Assembly: GCF_965638725.1 (NCBI RefSeq)
Contig: NC_134951.1
Coordinates: 43,354,746 to 43,418,745 of the forward strand
Direction: 5' to 3'
Length of the DNA: 64,000 nucleotides
Source: Aptenodytes patagonicus
Taxonomy: Eukaryota; Chordata; Aves; Sphenisciformes; Spheniscidae
In this document: in pieces, positions 45,301 through 58,100 of the stretch
Position numbering within the stretch: position 1 is the first letter of the stretch
Layout: each line of letters begins with the position of its first letter
Translations under genes and position numbers: made by a program
The notes under the pieces: generated by a model
Database searches by the model: none
The model's input: only the letters and a program-made list of their open reading frames with translations
What the model was told of the DNA's origin: nothing

Positions 45301-48300
45301 AATCTGCAAATTCATTATACCTGTAAACCTCTTCTTGTCAGCAGTAAACCCAGGAGTATACGTGGTGAGTGCAAACATACTCTGTGAGTGTTTATTTAAG
45401 TTTGTGATATCACATAAATTAAATAAAGACTAAAAAAATCATTGTGTGTTATAATGGCTATTGCCAGCGTGTTATTGCTTTGTATACTCCCACTGCGAAT
45501 AGATAAAGTATGGTTTTGCTAATATTTATTTTGAAATTAATATCTGAAGCAAATATTCATTATTAATGAACACCCATAAGGCTTGTTGTGTTCGTATTTG
45601 CATGATTGGTACAAATCTGTTCAGTAATAGGAGCAAAAATAATGAGTCTTTTTAATGTAATTTCCCAAGGTATTACGGAAAATGTCAACACTTAATACAA
45701 GTGTATTTATGATTATGCAATGTATCATACTTCAGATTTAAAAAAAAAATAGCAAAAAAGCTTTGGGGGTAAAGAGATTTTCAGTTAGACACAGTAAGCT
45801 GCTGGTTTGCTGTCTCAATAGCTCCTTAGTACCACTAAATCCACAACAAAGTACTTAATAGTAATTTGTGATGCCTAACAAGTAATCCATTTAAGATTCC
45901 TGTGGATTGTAAATATCTCATAATTTTGCTGTCTATCTGCAAAATAGTATACTCATATGAAACAAACTAGAGGCTTTCACATAATTTTTTATGAGATAAA
46001 TATCTCCACCTACATTTAAAATGCAATTAAAAAAATAGAAAATCTAATACTGAATTTTTTGAGTTGAGTGGTCATCTGTCTGTTTAACCCACAAATAGAT
46101 ACTGTCTATGAACAAACAGCTGTAATGCTTCAAAGAGTCAACGGATTAAAAAAAAAGATCTGTAAGAGCTGCAAAATACTTTTTTCCTCCAAGGGACTAA
46201 AAGAGCTGGGGCCTGACTGCGGTTCTGTTTGAATCAATAGCAGAATTAAACTTTATTTCTAACAATATAGGATGTCACTGTAAATAACTGGTGGCATATA
46301 TATGTTAGTAAAGGGACATTTTAACATCAGGAAAGATCAGACTTTTTTTCATTACTTTGAAAAGTTTAGCACAGGCTAGCTTTCATTTTTCACTTACATT
46401 TGCGTTGTCATAAACATGAAAAATATTATCAACCATTTTAAAAATCGACAGAGGAGAGCAGCAGTTCAATGTGTGGAGGTTTGTGTAACAGTTTTTTACT
46501 TTCTCTTTAGCTGTATAAAGATTTAACAGGGAAAACAGTTGGTCTCATGAATATAGAGATGGATTAATTGTCTCTTTTACGGGTAGTGGGGGGAAGTTAA
46601 TGATGATGTGCAAAGTGCCTGCAATTTTTCAGTGCTATACGCCTGCCTCTCTTCTGTGCGGTTGTTTACTGTGCTGTCCACAGCACAAGCGGTCTGCGGG
46701 TCAGCCAGCAAATGAACGTACAGCGGGAAAGCCAGCAGCAACTGTTGATGTGCCTGCTCCTGCCCTTCCTGAGGGGTGAGGCAGCTTGTTGCTCAGGCTG
46801 TAGGATTTGGCAGCAATAGAGACTTAAGATTTGCACCTTATGATCACTTTTTCCTTCCCCTCTGTTTGTGTTTATAGACCAGTTAGTAAGTCATGCTATG
46901 AAACGAACCACCGGATTTACCTGACTTTAAATAAGCAAAATGTGCCTTTTAGAGGGAGAAAGGAACTAGACATCTAAGACACAATCAAATAACAAAGCCC
47001 CTAATATGACAAACAAAGGCTCACAGTGTCAGTAATGGAGCTGTTTTAGCATCAAGTGTCTTGATGGGACATCTATGTGATCAGGCCATTTTCATCACAA
47101 ATCTTTTCAAGCTGGGGTAGCATTATGACGGTAATGATGCTGCTACTACAGAAATGATACAAACGTAACATTTGACCTATAGTATAATGTGAAATACATG
47201 ACCATATTATAGGTTAAAATAGACATGTAAATTTAATGGCATAAGAAATAAAAGCGCATAGTTGAGACAAGATCTTTTTATTGGAGAAGTGGGAGGGGTT
47301 CAAGGCATTTTTCTCCAAGGTAAGATCTCTCATATTTGACACTTTTCTTGCTGTTACGAAACCAAAGAAGTTTGAATGTAGAAGAGAGAGCAAGCAGTCA
47401 GTAAGTGTTGTGCGTTAAGAGTATTGGATATCAGTAACACCAGAGATTTAACTCTCTGTTTACATTCTGCTGTGCAAACTTCAAGGAGCCCCATAATAGC
47501 TGGTAAGTTTTATGTAACTCTTCAGAGAGCCAAACCAAAGAAAGAAATGCGAGTTTATCTAGCCCTGTCTTTCAAATGGCTACCTGCCCTAACTGGCAAT
47601 ACTGAACTCAGGCAATTGTTGAACTTTTCTTGAAGTTAACTAATGTTTCTTGTTAAAAAAATCACACCCCAGATGGAAAAAGAAAAACAGCAAAAATACA
47701 GACTACAACTAAGCCCTCGCTGCGTTCTTGCAGCTTTCAGAGCGCAAATGAAAATCTGCAGCAGATACAAGAGCGCTGTTTTGTTAAACCAGTCTAAAGC
47801 CAGCAAAGCTTACACCAGCCTCTGTGGCTAATGGTGCATGAAAGTGATTGTTTTGAAAATAACTCTGTCGGTTTAAAATATTACTGCCTCTCTCCCGGAG
47901 GATACCACCCACACAGCAGAGTCAGCAGACTGAAAACACAAATAATTCTAAGCTGCTTCAGGATAAAGCCCAGTGTTTAAAGCATGAAATGCCAAGGGGG
48001 GTGGGGGCAGCTTGAGTTAAGCTCTCGGACTTTGCACTGAAAGAGCCTCAGAGACACTTGTGTCTCATTCTGCCACCAGAGCTGGGGCAGGCATCTTTGG
48101 CAGGTATAAAGAGCTGGGGGCAGCGGCGTCTCAAATAGCCACAGCTGCCTTCTCAGTGAATGTATCTGAGCTCTAAGCAGGGCTTTTACCTTGCCCTTTG
48201 GGTACAGGTTCGCAGCATTTGGACAAATGGTGAGGTCTTAACCACTAAGTCAAATAGCTAATACACAGGTGACTGGGAAAGGAAGATGAAAAAGGACCGG

Positions 48301-49879
48301 AGGGATAAACATACTGAATTTCAGCATTTATTTCCAAGTTTTGTACATAATGTAACCAAACCTGAGGGGAACATTAAGCTCATGTTGTCTGACTCAGTCT
48401 GCTCTGGACAATGAAATTTTGACCCCATTTTTAACTCTTAAGTGGTGCAAACGATGTGTCTATAGGGAGAAGACTTTGCTCTTCTGAATCCACCTATCCT
48501 GCATTTCTTTTCCCTTGATAAGCAATGTATAGGACGTAGTGGCATCCTTGATCCATTAATGGTTAAAGAAGACAATATGCTTCAGTGACTTTGGCCATTT
48601 CTCTTTTTGAGATCTTTAAAATTCTTCTGCTCTATGGTGATATTGATATCGTGATCCGACCAAAGAAGCTTTTATCACGCTTTCTTTTTAAACATACAAT
48701 CCACTTCCGTAGCATTGAATGTCTTGATACGTACTTCCTAATATAAGGCTATTTGTAAACCAGACTGGAATGTTACTTTAGGCAAGTCAGTGTATAGCTC
48801 CTACACACAGCATCAGCCTACTTTTGTTTTTAATTCTCGCTGTGCTATTGTTTTTAAAGCTTTGGATTTTGGCTTGAAATCCAGGCCACCCTGAATTTAA
48901 CAGTGAAACTTTCACCGAGTTCAGTCCGATCCGGATTTCAACCTAAATGCCTAATGTTGCTAATGTGGGATGTGGTAAACTTGATCATCAAGTTTTTTAT
49001 GGCCACAACAGATGTTCCTTCTTTTAGACCAATGGAAAGCTACCGAACCTCATCCACCCTCTAAAACAAAAATACAAGCATTTGTTTACAGCTTGATTCC
49101 AGGAATATGAATCAAATTAGCAGCTGCAAAGCTTGTTCTTGTTTACTTACAAATAAATATATGCACAATTCTTGCTGTTCCCAAAGAACCATAATGATGA
49201 TGCCTGGATTGTATTTCCTCCGTTAGTAACAGTGTTTTTAACTGTCTAACACTGCATTATTTGTTTATCACAATTGAAATATCAGCATAGTATTTTTGAC
49301 CTTGTTTTTAAAAAACGCATTCATTTTTCTTTTCTTATGTCTAGTAGACCACAACAACATGTTTTGGATATAAGTTTTGCATTTTGTAGATTTATAATTT
49401 AGATTGACTATAATACAATATTCTCACGATCATAACCTAAGGCACAACTTACAGAAAATGAAACAAGTAAATACAAATGTTTTCTTCCTACTGGGTCATT
49501 CAGTGAATTTTCAAATGTGCATAGAACATTGAAAGACTGGTGCCTTCTCCTAAAATAGGAGACAAAATGTGTGTGAACTGAAGCTTTCTAACATAAGGAG
49601 CAAAAAAATTATTGCTTGTTTTGATAGGTACCATCACATCTCTGCTGTAAATATCCACTAGTTCTGCCACACAAACAATTACCACATGCTGAGGAGGAGA
49701 TAGAATAGGAACAAGACTAGGACGGCAAGGGCTTTGTATAAAAGGAACAGAGACTTCATTTAGCATGTATCCATTGCTTATGAATAAAATACTTCACACC
49801 TTTTCCTTTGTCTTTCCTAAATTGATCTGATGTCAGGAGTCATAACACTGTTTTTATTGCAACAGAAAAAAAGTTCTTG

Positions 49880-50540
49880 TGGCCTTGCTTTGCCAAGAAG
49901 GACCTGGGGGTCCTGGTGGACACCAAGCTGAGCATGAGGCAGCGGTGTGCACTTGCAGCAAAGCAAGCTAACAGCCACCTGGGCTGCGCTAGGAAGAGCG
50001 TTGCCAGCAGGTCGAGGGAGGTGACCCCTTCCTCTCTACTCAGCACCGGTGAGACCACAGCCGGAGTGCTGGGCCCAGGTCTGGGCTCCCCAGTACAGGG
50101 GAAATATGGAGCTACTGGAATGAGTCCAGCGCAGGGCCACGAAGACGACTGAGGGACTGGAGCATCTGTCATATGAGGAGAGGCTGAGAGAGCTGAGACT
50201 GTTCAGCCTGGAGAAGAGAAGGCTCAGGAGGCTTTTAGCAATGTGCTTAAATACCTGAAGAGACAAACTTTTCTCGGTGGTGTCCAGTGACAGGACAAGA
50301 GGCAATGGGCACAAATTAAAAACCACATCACTCAATCTGAACACAGGAAAACACTTTTTTACTGTGAGGGAGGTCAAACACTGGCACAGGTTGCCCAGAG
50401 AGGTTGTGGAGTCCCCATCCTTGGAGATATTCAGAACCCAGCTGGGCAGCCTGCTCCAGCCGACCCTGCAGTGATGGACTAGATAATGTCTAGAAGTGCC
50501 TCCCAACCTCAACCTTCTGTGACTCTGTGATTCTGTCATC
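49880..50540 (+). mobile_element. CR1 LINE, 660-bp 3' portion
   Basis: A long CR1 segment covering the end of the reverse-transcriptase ORF and the 3' UTR. Landmarks are GACCTGGGGGTCCTGGTGGA, AGCAGGTCGAGGGAGGTGA, GAGAGGCTGAGAGAGCTGAG, AGCCTGGAGAAGAGAAGGCT, GTGACAGGACAAGAGGCAA and GCCCAGAGAGGTTGTGGAGT. It ends in CTCTGTGATTCTGTC. The frame is interrupted, so this copy is not active. Confidence 0.93.
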
Positions 50541-53500
50541 TGTAAATCATCTGTAGATGTGATTTGTAGATCACCTTGTGAAAGTTTGCAGCATACACAA
50601 AGGCCATTGAGACTCCCCTGTTGCTAGGACATAGTCCATAGCTTAGTATCTAGGAAATGCTGATGAGGAGGAAATCCGCAAAAGGCCATGCATTTTTTCT
50701 GTAAAAGGAAAAGGAGTAAGTAAAGATTACATAATGATTTTTCCTCATCTACATGAGATAATTCTAACACATTCCTCCTTTTGCCTGCTCTATCCTATAA
50801 TGAACATTTCACAATTTGGCAAGAGGAAAGAGAGATTCCACATCTCAAAGGGTCATTGTAAAATATTAGCATTCCCAACACGGACACCTGCTGAATGTGT
50901 TGTATTTTATAGATTCAGCATTTGTTAAAGTCTAACACATTTATACACTCTAAAATACTGTAGTTCAGAAAGATCAATTATATACAGACGGAAAATCGGG
51001 ACCTAGCACAAATAGACACACAATACTAGTGATAGAAAATGATGTTGTACATGGAGCATGCAAATTATCTGGGATTGTGAAGTGGAAGATACCAAAATAA
51101 CATTCCCATTATCATGTTAACTGATGTTAGCACTAATTATGATACATATTATCAGTTTTCAAACATGCAAGTTGGAACTGTCAAGTGGGCATAAACCCTG
51201 TAATGCTTAATTTTTTTAAATTATTGGATATCTTACTGACACATGCTGCACAAGTCCTCATGGCAGACAAAGAGGATTTTAAGCATATCCTAAAGGTTAA
51301 TTCAAATGATTAAGGCTGTGGTCACATGAGTAAGCCAACCCTGTGATTACCTGAGATATCTCAGTTGGGGGGGGGGGGGAAGCAAGCTGTGAGCAGATAA
51401 CATAATCCCTAAAATTAATTTAGCTGCTCCCCATGAGTGGTAAATTTTCCCTGGATGAGCCAGAGCTAAGTTTGTCTCACTTTCAAATGCCTGCATTCCT
51501 GTGCACTCCCTGCTCCTTCTTCAGCCCTTCAAACGAGGACGGTTTGTTCAGAGGCAGCTGCCACAGTGCAATTTGCTCTGTAGCCAAGCCTCGCCATTCC
51601 TGTGCCCGTTAGCTCAGGCTCAGCTGTGGCTCTGAGACTTGACATCCTCAGCTGTAATGCCAAAGCAGCCTAAGGCAGTCCTAGACTACAACCAGTCAGT
51701 ACGCTGGCCACTTTGGCTTTGCCCTTCATGTCACAGTCACCCTGGCCACGCATTGGCATGTCCTCTGCAGCGTGCTGCTCTGACTGCTCTCATCTGACCC
51801 CATGCAGAGCCATTTCAGTGGCCCGGCAGAAAACTAACTCAGCCAAAAAGCCCCTCGTTTTCAATTCTCAAATCACAGGCTGCATCATACAGGGAGTTCT
51901 CTGCATCAGATGCAGGTGGAGTAGAGACTGCACACAAAGTACAGGAGAGGTAGGAGCAAGGAGGAAAAGTAGAAGAGCAGACTTTGAAAGCTGTAAAGAA
52001 AATAGGGTTTAGGGAGACTGGGATGGGAAACAAGTGGAGAGGTGACCTGGGCTGGCTGGGCAACAAACGGGGATTGTCTTCAGCGGAGACTGAAAGAGCT
52101 GGGAGGGAGAGACTGGTGCTTGGTGGAGGTAGGGAATACAGCTAGGAGGAGGGAGCAGGACAGGAGAACTAGGATCCGTTAGGTGAGGAGAATGGGACTG
52201 CAAACACTGACTTGGAGCCTGGAGGGGCAACGTAGTACTTTTTGGGTGACGCTGAGGAGTGACGACTAGAACTGGCTGCATGTGGTAAGTGGGGCTGTAA
52301 CAAGCACCCAGAGACGGGGCAAAGACAGACTGGAGGGGCATTAGTGGAAGGAGGTGATGACTGGGAAAAGAGGGGAGAAAGAATTTGTGCTCTGTGGAAG
52401 ATACTCCTCTTCTGCACTGAAATGGAGCCCAAGAGTCCCCATCTGACTCTCGCCTTTAAGCTATACAGTGTACAGGGTGAATCTGTGCTAAAGATTGTAT
52501 ACAGCAGACTGAGCAGGACCCCATGTTTTTGTTGAAGAAATGTGAAACTATATAGTGAACAGTAGTTCCTCAGGGAACCAGGTACTCAGGAAAAAAAAAC
52601 ATGTGGGGATTTTTTTCTCCCCTCACTAAAACTTAAAGTGGGAGTCAGCTCTTTCCATGAGTGCAAAAGTGGTTGAGTTTGATGGATGCCTAGAGTGCTT
52701 GTTCCTAAAGCACGCTGGCACTATCCTCAGGAGCACCCTGACTGCTCCAAAAGGCTTCCAGTCCTAGAAATCCCTTGGCAAACAGACCTGAATTACATGA
52801 CCCCTTTGCTGAGTACGTGCCCCCTCAGCTGCTGACAAATACTAACTGCATGTATCCATAGGGTAGTTGGAAGTTCAGCGCATGTTTTTGGGTGGAGGGC
52901 TTTATTCCACTTGGAAGGATTTGGGGGTGGAGGGAAAGAACCGACCACAACCACGATACTTGCTGGAGTGGGTTACAAGAGTAAAAATAGTTCGGGACAA
53001 ATATAAGGCATGGGAGCCTGAACTCTGCTTGGAGTGACCAAGAGTCATGTGGGGTTTGGCTGTCACTAGGAAAAGGACCTCCTCATCTTCTGTGGGGAAG
53101 GGAAACCTGCAGTTCAGTACACCAAAGCACCTCTCCAGGTGACAGAAAAGTTGTGGAGAAAGGTCATAGTTGATAAACCTTGACTAAAATTTCTGGTCAT
53201 TCAATGAATACAGGAAAAATGCCAGAATTTGTCAGCTTTCGTCAGGTATAGGTTGGTTAGGTAGGCAAGGTCCCTGCTATCTGGCCACACTCCCTGCTAT
53301 CTGGCTTGTATCTAATATTAACTCCCGATGAGCACTTCACGCCCATCCCAGCTACTGATAAACCATCATTAGTGATATGTGCACACAGGATTTTAAACAA
53401 ATGCCGTGTTGCACAATGACTTCAGGAACGCCCCCCAAAACCCATGCATCTGATCATCAGGATTTCATTATGAAAGTCAGCAAAGCCACAGATGATTACT

Positions 53501-54250
53501 GCTTGGACTTTTGTGGGCAGCACTATGCGCCCACATGCCATGCAGCATACAGGCGGCAAGTCCAAGGCTTCCCGAGAGCGCTGAACTTTCAGCGCTTGGA
53601 CTGCGCAGAGGCTTAGCCCACGTGCTTTGCGCGCGGTGCTGTGGATGGCACCAGCTTTACCGTGCATAAACAAAGCACCCGTGCTGCCTGTGGCTGCGGG
53701 TTCAGGTGCGTGACTGGGCATTGCACGTGCCCCACGGGCGCAGGAAGAGGACAGGCCGCAGGCGGCGGAGGTGGCATAACTGTGGTGGGGAGCGTCTGGA
53801 GCTACCACCGCCCAGCCAGCTACACCGCCCAGCGGCTCTCATGGGCCTGGGGTTCAGAAATGCCAAAGAAACATAAAGGAGAAAGCAAAATCCAGGCAGA
53901 CAGGACTGAAAAAATCCAGGCAGACTAGTTGAAAAAATAAAGGAGATGTTGGAGAAAATAGGGTGTTAATTTCCAAGCCCTGCAGAGTTATGGCATGTCT
54001 TGCACTTGAATCTGATCTCTGGGAATTGGTGCATAGAGAGCAGCTGAAGACTTAAATTAGCTTGTTTTGCTGGTAAACACGTGCGTGAGCAAGACGTGCG
54101 TTAAGTCAGCAACAAAACACAGCGGTTAAAAGTATGAAGTGGCACCGGGAAGGACGCCCACAGGCTTGGCACGGGGTAAGGAGAGGTCCCACCTCGGGCG
54201 CCCGCGGAACTCCTCTAGCGGCACCGGCGAGGCGAGGGACGCCCCCCTGG

Positions 54251-54471
54251 GCGCGCTGGGACGGGTAGTTCTGGTGGGCCGCCGCCTGCGGGCCGTGCCG
54301 GGGTGACGAACTACGCTTCCCAGCGTGCCCCGCGGCGCCGAGGAGGCGATAAAAGGGGTCGGCGGCGGGAGCGCCGGGCCCACACGCCGGTGGACAGGTG
54401 CGGGCGGGGTGTTGAGGACGGTTGGCGCGCCGGCAAGTGCTGCTGGGCCGGGCCCGCCCCGCCGCTGCCTC
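54251..54471 (+). promoter_or_regulatory. PM20D2: PM20D2 CpG-island promoter with two opposed ZNF143-type motifs and TATA-like box
   Basis: Two near-consensus copies of the ZNF143/THAP11 motif (ACTACnnnTCCCAGnnnGC) occur. One is forward at 54309-54329 (AACTACGCTTCCCAGCGTGC) and one is reversed at 54251-54270 (GCGCGCTGGGACGGGTAGTT). A GATAAAAGG TATA-like element is at 54349-54357, about 115 bp before the start codon. The region is CpG-rich. Paired opposed sites of this type often mark bidirectional transcription, but no gene was recognised on the minus strand here. Confidence 0.7.
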
Positions 54472-54927
54472 ATGAGGCCGCAGGGCCCGCCGCAGGGCGG
54501 CCCGGCCGCCGCCGCGCTGCCGGCGCTGGAGACGCTGAAGCAGCGGGCGTGCGAGAGCGTGGAGCTGAACGCGGCGCGGCTGGACGCGCTGAGCCGCGAC
54601 ATTTGGAGCCGGCCCGAGCTGGCCTACGAGGAGCAACAGGCGCACGACACCATGACCCGCTTCTTCTCCAGCGGGGAGCTGCCGGGCGCCGCCTGGGCCG
54701 TGCAGCCGCGCTACAAGCTGGGCACGGCCTTCCGCGCCGAGTGGGGCACGGCCGCCCCCCAGGGCCCGCGCCCGCTCCGCATCGCCTTCCTCTGCGAGTA
54801 CGACGCTTTGCCCGGCATTGGCCACGCCTGCGGGCACAACCTCATCGCCGAGGTGGGAGCCGCCGCCGCGCTGGGGCTGAAGGCCGCCCTGGAGAGCCTG
54901 CCGCAGCCGGCGCCCGTCGCCGTCCAG
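54472..54927 (+). CDS. PM20D2: Peptidase M20 domain-containing protein 2, exon 1
   Basis: Residues 1-152 of a cytosolic metallopeptidase that hydrolyses unwanted dipeptides such as beta-alanyl-lysine, side products of carnosine synthase. It starts [10 protein letters not shown] (human starts MRPGG). Then come [18 protein letters not shown] (about 38-54) and the M20 metal-binding signature in [16 protein letters not shown] (108-123), with the zinc-ligand type GHxCGH. Next is [12 protein letters not shown]. The exon ends in VAVQ and a gtgaga donor, phase 0. GC content is very high, in contrast to the later exons. Confidence 0.95.
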
Positions 54928-55011
54928 GTGAGAGCCCTCCCGAGGCGGGAGGCTGTCGCCGGTCGGCCCCTGTGGCCGGTCGGCCCCTGACTCTCTGCCT
55001 TTGTGCTGCAG
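54928..55011 (+). other. PM20D2: PM20D2 intron 1 (84 bp)
   Basis: A very short GC-rich intron with a gtgaga donor and gtgctgcag acceptor. It contains a direct repeat of a GGCCGGTCGGCCCCTG-like unit at about 54959 and 54976. Confidence 0.9.
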
Positions 55012-55160
55012 ATCACGGTGCTGGGGACGCCTGCGGAAGAACAAGGAGGAGGCAAAATAGACCTGATAAACGCTGGAGCGTTTGACGGCCTGGATGTGGT
55101 TTTTATGGCACACCCCTCGCAAGAAAACGCAGCGTACCTGCCCGATGTGGCCGAGCACGA
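55012..55160 (+). CDS. PM20D2: PM20D2 exon 2
   Basis: Starts after gtgctgcag and reads [15 protein letters not shown] (residues 153-167), which contains the M20 catalytic glutamate in TPAEE. It continues [15 protein letters not shown], then [15 protein letters not shown], with the conserved His of MAHPS. The exon ends in two bases of an Asp codon before gtgagt. It is separated from exon 1 by an intron of only 84 bp. Confidence 0.95.
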
Positions 55161-58100
55161 GTGAGTGAGCAGGTTCAGGTGGAAAGGGTTGGCTGGTTAT
55201 TAGCCTTTTCTCCCCTCCCCGAGTAGGGGGGCTGCTGTGGAAAGGACTGAACTTAGGACCGGGGACCTTGCAGGTGCCCTTCAGACTAAGTATTTGCAGT
55301 CAGCTGAAGAGCCGGGTCACTCTTCTGGACGCTGAGCTGTTCTTCCAAAGTGTGGTGTTCAGCCTAGTGTTAAAGATCCCTGACTGCTCTGCGATAATCT
55401 TTCATGTGTCCTCAAAATCCATTCTTTCTTCTGATGTTTCTAGCCGTTTCTTTTTACACATGCATGTGATTATCTATTAAATAAAAAAATTTCATTTAAA
55501 AAACACCTGTTCTTTAAATTTTAGAACATGCAACTAGAGGGAGTCTTATGGATCCTAGTTCCTTGCTTCCCTGGGCACCAGGTCATGTAGTCCTCTGTAC
55601 GCATTTTATTTTAATCAGTTTTGAAGGTGTTTCAGGTTTTCTCTCCCACTTTTGAAAGAGCCAGTCAGCTGAGCCTGACTGCTGTTTGGATCCTTACTAA
55701 CTTCCAGCCTAAATTTAATCATGGCCATTTTATATCTACTAACTCTCACATCAACTTTTTTTTGATTGAGTAGTTCTTGGCTTTCCTTCATGTTTACCTC
55801 CAATATGTATCTATAGACAGCAGTCATACCCTCACTCAGCTTTTTTTTTTGCCAGCTAGCCATATAACTCTTCAGAAATTATGCCTTGTCTTCTTTTGGT
55901 TAGCCCTACTGTTCAGCGTCAGCACTCGTTCGTTTGTACTTGGAGTGACTTGCCTTGCCTTGAAGTACTTACTGCTTGCTGGATGTGCTTAACCAGGATT
56001 GTACACAGTGCATCAGGTGGAATTTCCTTAGACCTTACTCAGCTGATGCTGAGGAACCATAGTGTCTCCTTATCATTTTGGATGATGGCATGTTTGGGGC
56101 TTCCTCTTCAGACATTTTCAAGCAATCAACTCTTAGACAAATGTTTAGTCTGTAAGTTACATGATCTTTTACAATATTTTTGAGTTTCATTCTGTTCTTT
56201 CTCTGCCAGTCTGCAAGGCCATGCTGTTCTTCCTTTGATATTATAAACTTCTGTTTTCAGTGTCCCAGCAGTAGTCTGTCAGCAGGTTTTGTTATTACAT
56301 TTTATTTACATTAATGATTCTTGATCCCATGGTCTTATCTTGTAGAGACTCCACTAGTAACCTCCCTCCAGTGCAACTGTTTTTTCCAAGTATCAAGTTT
56401 GGCTGTCTCTGACTAAATTCTGTAATATTTAAATAACTGGTTTTCCGACCATTTCTGACTTGATGTACTGAGAACTGTTTTCATCTTGGTTGTGCTACCT
56501 TCCAGCTCCTATGTGCTTGATTTTATTGGTCGTTTTGCTTTTACCAGTGCTGTTCCTGGTGGGTCACTTGCTTCTGTTACTGCTAAGTTCTATGGTAAAA
56601 CCGACAAGGTTAGCAACACCTAGTCTTCCTTACCTAGCTAGCTCTCTGCGATGTTCTGTCATCATGTTTCTAAGGAGTCTTAACTGGTTATTGTAATCTC
56701 CTTCAAGACTTATCTCGGCTTGGCTTTTGGTTGCTGTATCTTCAGACTATATGATCTTCAAGATGCAGTTTTCATGAATAGTTCTGTCTTTCTGTTCATT
56801 TCAACTTTTGCAATAGCCTTTTGAGTTTGATACTTTAAGATTTGGAAATCTCCCTTCAGAGGTGATGGTCTGCTGTAAGATGCAAGTCCTAGATAGCCTT
56901 TAAACCTTGAATATGGAGGAGGCATGGAATTGGAAGTACTGAGTGAAACAGCTTACTACCTCCAAAAGCTTGAAATACTCAGCTGATATCATGGTTTATT
57001 TAATTACAAGATTCCAAAGGTACAAAGACTGTTTTGATGACTTGTAATTGATCTTTTGGTTCTTTCCAAGGAATTTAAGGATTGGTGATCACTAAATGGC
57101 TAGCATTACTACATCTGCAAACTCTGAAGCTGGCTTGTGCCTGAAGTAAAATTAACATACTGGGATAACTGTGGTGAATACGTGCCAAAATTTGCTAATT
57201 CTTACTCACTTATCCTTCACCTAATCAGCCTGTTTCTTGTTGGCCAAACAGGATCCACATTCTTCTGCTAATATTCTTAAACTGGCTTAGGGTTTCGTTA
57301 TTCACCAAAATCTGGTGGGTTTTTTCTGTATGCGACATTTGTATAGCAATAGAAGTACAAGAAAAGGAATGCTGACATAATGTTTTTTTAAGAAGCGCGT
57401 GTTTCTTGTGGAAAAAAAAAAAAGATTGCAACATGACTTTCTGCTTTACTTTGCCTTCTCTCCATTTTTTGGAGAATATCTAGGGATCTGTCCTGCCTTC
57501 TTTGTGACTTGATTTGAGGGATTGCAGTCTAATACTTGGGATGTTAATGGATGTTTTCTTATCTTGATTTCATAATAATAAATTTTAAATAAAACTCATA
57601 CTTTACAGAATGGGATGTATGGTTGTCTTGGAGGATGAGGGAGGATGGAAAAGGGCATACTTAATTTGGATTGCAGGCAGTAGCAGGAGACGTTTTCTGC
57701 TGCAACAGTAGACTCCATTGTGTCCCTCTTTGCTATCCGGTATTTAAGTTCTGGTATTAACTTACAGCTGTTCAGACCATGAGGGGTCAGTTCAGGATAA
57801 GTGGCTAAGTTGGCATCTGTGCAAGACAGAGGGACAAGCAAGTTAGGCTGGTCCTAGCTGGGTGAGAGACAGGTTGTGTGTCTCAGGGGAGAACTCTTGA
57901 AGCTTGAGGGTGGAGTTTATGTAAAGGACTGGGTATTGAGTACAAACAGATTTAGTTAAAATCTCTAATATTGATAAAAACCTAATACTTATGTATTTGA
58001 TAAGTAGTAATACCTTATGTAGCTGTCAGTATTTAATACTTGCCTCTCATGTAAAGAGTTTTCATATAATTTGAAATACTAAATCATTTTGTAAGGCTAA

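Larger units (their letters stand above)
40381..54130. other. Intergenic region expected to have held SRSF12
   Basis: About 13.7 kb between the SRSF12 relic and the PM20D2 promoter. It includes the CR1 copies listed separately, a TATA-like motif at 48105-48110 and a moderately CpG-rich patch at about 53.5-53.85 kb. No RRM-coding exon (RGFAYVQ-like) was recognised on the minus strand by eye. Open frames here do not resemble known proteins. Confidence 0.55.

Noticed and set aside
50036-50539. 167-codon minus-strand frame
   Set aside because: Antisense of the CR1 element at 49880-50540.
54106-55158. 350-codon minus-strand frame over PM20D2 exons 1-2
   Set aside because: Antisense shadow of GC-rich coding sequence; Arg/Ala/Pro/Gly-rich without domain features.
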